Shown one piece after another: positions 5,424-7,660 of a stretch of DNA of 7,660 nucleotides. Position numbers and translations under genes: made by a program. The notes under the pieces are model-generated. The model did no database searches, had not been told where the DNA came from, and saw only the letters and a program-made list of their open reading frames with translations. The stretch comes from an uncultured Clostridia bacterium (GTDB lineage: Bacteria > Bacillota > Clostridia > Oscillospirales > Ruminococcaceae): the NCBI GenBank assembly GCA_947385505.1, contig CANDLP010000101.1:1-7660 (forward strand), given 5' to 3'. Position 1 is the first letter of the stretch. Each line of letters opens with the position of its first letter.

Positions 5424-6854
5424 TCAATTCTTGGATGACTGTATTCTCTTAGCCATTTCAAGCGCGTTTATTTCATTTTCCAGGTTGCGCTTTATAGGTA
5501 CGGCTTCGGGGCGGGGCTTTTCCGGCGGTATTTCAATATATGCTTTGTAACGTTTTATATATTTTTCAGCCAGTGTCTTTATCGGGCCGTAAACAGGACT
5601 TTCGCTTTCAAGAAGCTCATGGAACAGATTTGATATTTTTTCGTTCATGATAGGCTGGAGCCTTGTGGCAACATATTGGTGAACGGCGGCCAATTCTTCG
5701 TTTTTCAGTATATCAACGGCAAACTCAAGAAACTTGCTGAAATTTTTATACTGGAGATAGGAAAGGGCTATTGTTATGCTTGTGTAATAATTTTTATTGA
5801 TGATATAATTGTCGTTCAGCATTGTTTCGCCTTGTAAAAGCGCGTTAATCTCCTCGTCTGAGAGAAAATCGATCATCGCGGCCGATTGCAGCATTTCACA
5901 GTCGGGCAGCTTATCGCATTTATCTGTTATATCTTTGGGCAATGACTTTTTGCTTTTTATATGCGAGGTCTTTTCGCTGTTGTATATTACGGAGTCGGTA
6001 TATTTTCCGGATTCGCATGTTCTTGTAATAAAGAAGGTTTCGAGCAGAGGCTGTGAAACTTTACTTAGCGGAATTTTTGCGCAGCACGTATATAAGTATT
6101 TTTCGTTTTCAGACTCTTCGGATGTTTTTTCATGCGCGAAATCGTTTGAAGACAAAATATATCTTATCGGCTCTATTACAAGACAGCGAATCTTTTTGTT
6201 AAGCATCAAGGCTGCGGTTGCCTCATGGTGATTGGACAGCAGCGCGCAGAACATGCCAGTCAGATGGAAGCAGATCCCAACGGCTTCCTCGTCTGTTTTT
6301 ACTTTTTCAATAGCTGTGTTCAGCGCTTTTTCGCCATATGTGATTATTCCTTCTGTAGGTACAAGGAATGCGGGAGGAACATCATAATCCAGTTTGCATA
6401 CGGAGCTGAATGTGGAGGAACCTCCGAACTCATGGCTCATCATATAGCTCGGCCAGAAGAAATTTCCCCCGCCGTCGGTAGGAATCATTTCGTTTTCGTA
6501 AACAACGTAAAGCCCGTTCTTTAAGTAGTCGAGAATAGGCTGAAGCGCCGCCTGTATATTTTTGTTGTTTTCAAAATAGTCGGTACATGAAAGGGCAACT
6601 CTTCGCGAAAAATCGCCGCAGCGTTCCATAGAGGATATCTGACAGATAATCTTATTGGAAAATTTATCGTTGACGCTTTTCTGTATCACATTGATCAGCG
6701 CTTCATGCCCGATAAAGAAAGTCTCTTTGATTTCTCTGTCGCGCTGTATGGTTGTATTGCAGATACCGAAGCTTCCCGGGCTTGTGCTGACGCCTAAGAT
6801 AGTGTATTCTTTATTGTTTATAATATGTGATTCCGATGCGATAGAAGTTTTCAT
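5424..6854 (-). CDS. Hypothetical protein of 476 residues, family not recognised
   Basis: The function is not recognised. The protein is soluble: no signal peptide or membrane helix is visible. It appears to have a mixed alpha/beta N-terminal region (about 1-285) with 11 of its 13 cysteines, a glycine-rich stretch PTDGGGNFFW (125-134) and a histidine patch LLSNHHEA (205-212). A polar, Lys/Ser-rich linker (285-325) follows, and then a largely helical C-terminal region (330-476) with a basic, proline-containing end. LSDEEINALLQGE at 331-343 resembles the EIDALL peptide of FliM/FliY; EINAL recurs near the C-terminus. The start is supported by GAAGGAAGG (6863-6871) about 8 bases upstream. It lies 51 bases downstream of the YcxB-like gene on the same strand, so the two probably form an operon ending at the shared terminator. 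This is a real gene judged by length, ribosome site and position; its role is open. Confidence 0.8.
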   Translation of the reverse strand: MKTSIASESHIINNKEYTILGVSTSPGSFGICNTTIQRDREIKETFFIGHEALINVIQKSVNDKFSNKIICQISSMERCGDFSRRVALSCTDYFENNKNIQAALQPILDYLKNGLYVVYENEMIPTDGGGNFFWPSYMMSHEFGGSSTFSSVCKLDYDVPPAFLVPTEGIITYGEKALNTAIEKVKTDEEAVGICFHLTGMFCALLSNHHEATAALMLNKKIRCLVIEPIRYILSSNDFAHEKTSEESENEKYLYTCCAKIPLSKVSQPLLETFFITRTCESGKYTDSVIYNSEKTSHIKSKKSLPKDITDKCDKLPDCEMLQSAAMIDFLSDEEINALLQGETMLNDNYIINKNYYTSITIALSYLQYKNFSKFLEFAVDILKNEELAAVHQYVATRLQPIMNEKISNLFHELLESESPVYGPIKTLAEKYIKRYKAYIEIPPEKPRPEAVPIKRNLENEINALEMAKRIQSSKN

Positions 6855-6905
6855 TTTTTATTACCTTCCTTCAGCGGGATTTGAAATTAACGCTTTGTAT
6901 TTCAT

Positions 6906-7660
6906 TTATCTTTGCTTTACTCGTGTGGCTATTATGCTTATAAGGTTATTTTGTTCGCTTTTGGGGATATAGCTTTTCGGGAGCCAGAAAACGGATTCAT
7001 TGTCCCTGAAAACAACGACGCCCACATGGGTCTCTATAAAAAAGCTCGCTTCATTCCAAGGTATAAGATCATGTCCGGTATAAACCGAGCTTTCTACTGC
7101 GGCGAAACCTTCGGGAGCCACAACTATGGTTATTTCTTTGGATAGCGCAGGGTCGACTTTGTTGACCTGATTATATTTATGCCGCGCGGTTACTCCCACC
7201 ACAAGATAAATTGCAACAGAAATAATTATACCCGAAAAAAGAGCTATGGGCAGACAGTAAAACCAGTCGTCGGCAAGAGTGCCCATAATTTTTATCAATA
7301 CGGCAAATATCACGATTATAAGAAGCAGCGCAAATAAAAAGATATATCTTCCGTATTTCGCGCTTACAAGGGAAATATTGCAGGAATTTATAACCTTTTC
7401 CTCATATACGCCGCGCATCACATAAGCGTTTGGCGCAGTGATACTGCGGTAGAGATATTTAAGGGGGAGTATCCGCTTGTTGAATTTGTATTTTATTGTG
7501 GGATGAACGGCTATTTGTCCTTCTATAATAGCTCTTACGCTTAAGTACTGGTCGTCGGAGCGAAAAGCGTTCCTCTCTATTGTATACACGGAGGAGTCGG
7601 TTGTAATTACCATTTCCGTTATACCGTCGCTAACGGAAGTTACCTCCGTCCATTCGTAAA
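6906..7660 (-). CDS. YcxB-like membrane protein, 5' end beyond the right edge, apparently with a duplicated YcxB domain
   Basis: The frame has no stop up to the right edge. The first in-window ATG (7613) has no ribosome site, so it is internal and the gene is partial: about 250 C-terminal residues are visible. From N to C: a YcxB-like segment (about 7660-7518) with YEWTEV and VYTIERNAF; a linker; two membrane helices (about 7352-7290 and 7259-7188) separated by a short loop with Trp; then a second YcxB-like segment (about 7070-6909) with IPWNEASFF, VFWLPKSYIP and a closing amphipathic helix. The W-x-E turn and the later SVY/SVF strand occupy the same places in both segments, so the protein looks like a tandem repeat of the YcxB module (helix pair plus PH-like domain). 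The family is widespread in Firmicutes and has no firm function. It precedes the 476-aa gene by 51 bases. Confidence 0.75.
   Translation of the reverse strand, partial: YEWTEVTSVSDGITEMVITTDSSVYTIERNAFRSDDQYLSVRAIIEGQIAVHPTIKYKFNKRILPLKYLYRSITAPNAYVMRGVYEEKVINSCNISLVSAKYGRYIFLFALLLIIVIFAVLIKIMGTLADDWFYCLPIALFSGIIISVAIYLVVGVTARHKYNQVNKVDPALSKEITIVVAPEGFAAVESSVYTGHDLIPWNEASFFIETHVGVVVFRDNESVFWLPKSYIPKSEQNNLISIIATRVKQR

Noticed and set aside
6906..7613. YcxB-like gene starting at the ATG at 7613 (235 residues)
   Set aside because: No ribosome site is near that ATG, and the frame continues to the window edge with sequence that matches the second YcxB-like domain.
7614..7638. Perfect 8-base inverted repeat TTCCGTTA/TAACGGAA near the right edge
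   Set aside because: It is inside the open frame of the YcxB-like gene and codes for ordinary residues; short repeats like this arise by chance.

Overview
The window looks like chromosomal DNA of a low-to-moderate-GC Firmicute, most likely a gut-type Clostridia (Ruminococcus/Oscillospiraceae-like). The grounds are strong AGGAGG-type ribosome binding sites, a TmcAL (YlbM) gene next to acetate kinase, and a YcxB-type membrane protein. This placement is inference; there is no rRNA or taxonomic marker.

Layout, left to right. (1) 1-3814, all on the minus strand, read from right to left: tmcAL (tRNA-Met cytidine acetate ligase), a DUF4380-like protein of galactose-mutarotase type, murL (UDP-MurNAc-L-Ala-L-Glu epimerase), and the first 88 codons of a murD-type ligase that runs off the left edge. 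murL and murD are separated by 2 bases and are surely co-translated. Gaps are short and no convincing terminator interrupts the series, so it may be one operon. (2) 3815-4153, a 339-base divergent intergenic region with back-to-back promoters for tmcAL and ackA. A 172-bp MITE-like element (18-bp terminal inverted repeats, 4-bp TTTA flanking duplication, near full-length foldback) lies at about the predicted ackA transcription start. A second, smaller hairpin sits just upstream of the ackA ribosome binding site. (3) 4154-5353, ackA (acetate kinase) on the plus strand, ended by a strong bidirectional terminator at 5382-5420. (4) 5424-7660, two minus-strand genes without a known role: a 476-residue soluble protein of unrecognised family, and upstream of it a membrane protein with a YcxB-like domain that appears to be duplicated and runs off the right edge.

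Functional reading. MurD plus MurL form the alternative route to D-glutamate in peptidoglycan: L-Glu is ligated first and epimerised afterwards, so glutamate racemase is not needed. AckA interconverts acetyl phosphate/ADP and acetate/ATP. TmcAL consumes acetate and ATP to make ac4C at the wobble base of elongator tRNA-Met. The two acetate enzymes therefore share a divergent control region, and that region has been invaded by the foldback element. The 476-aa/YcxB pair is the least explained part of the window.
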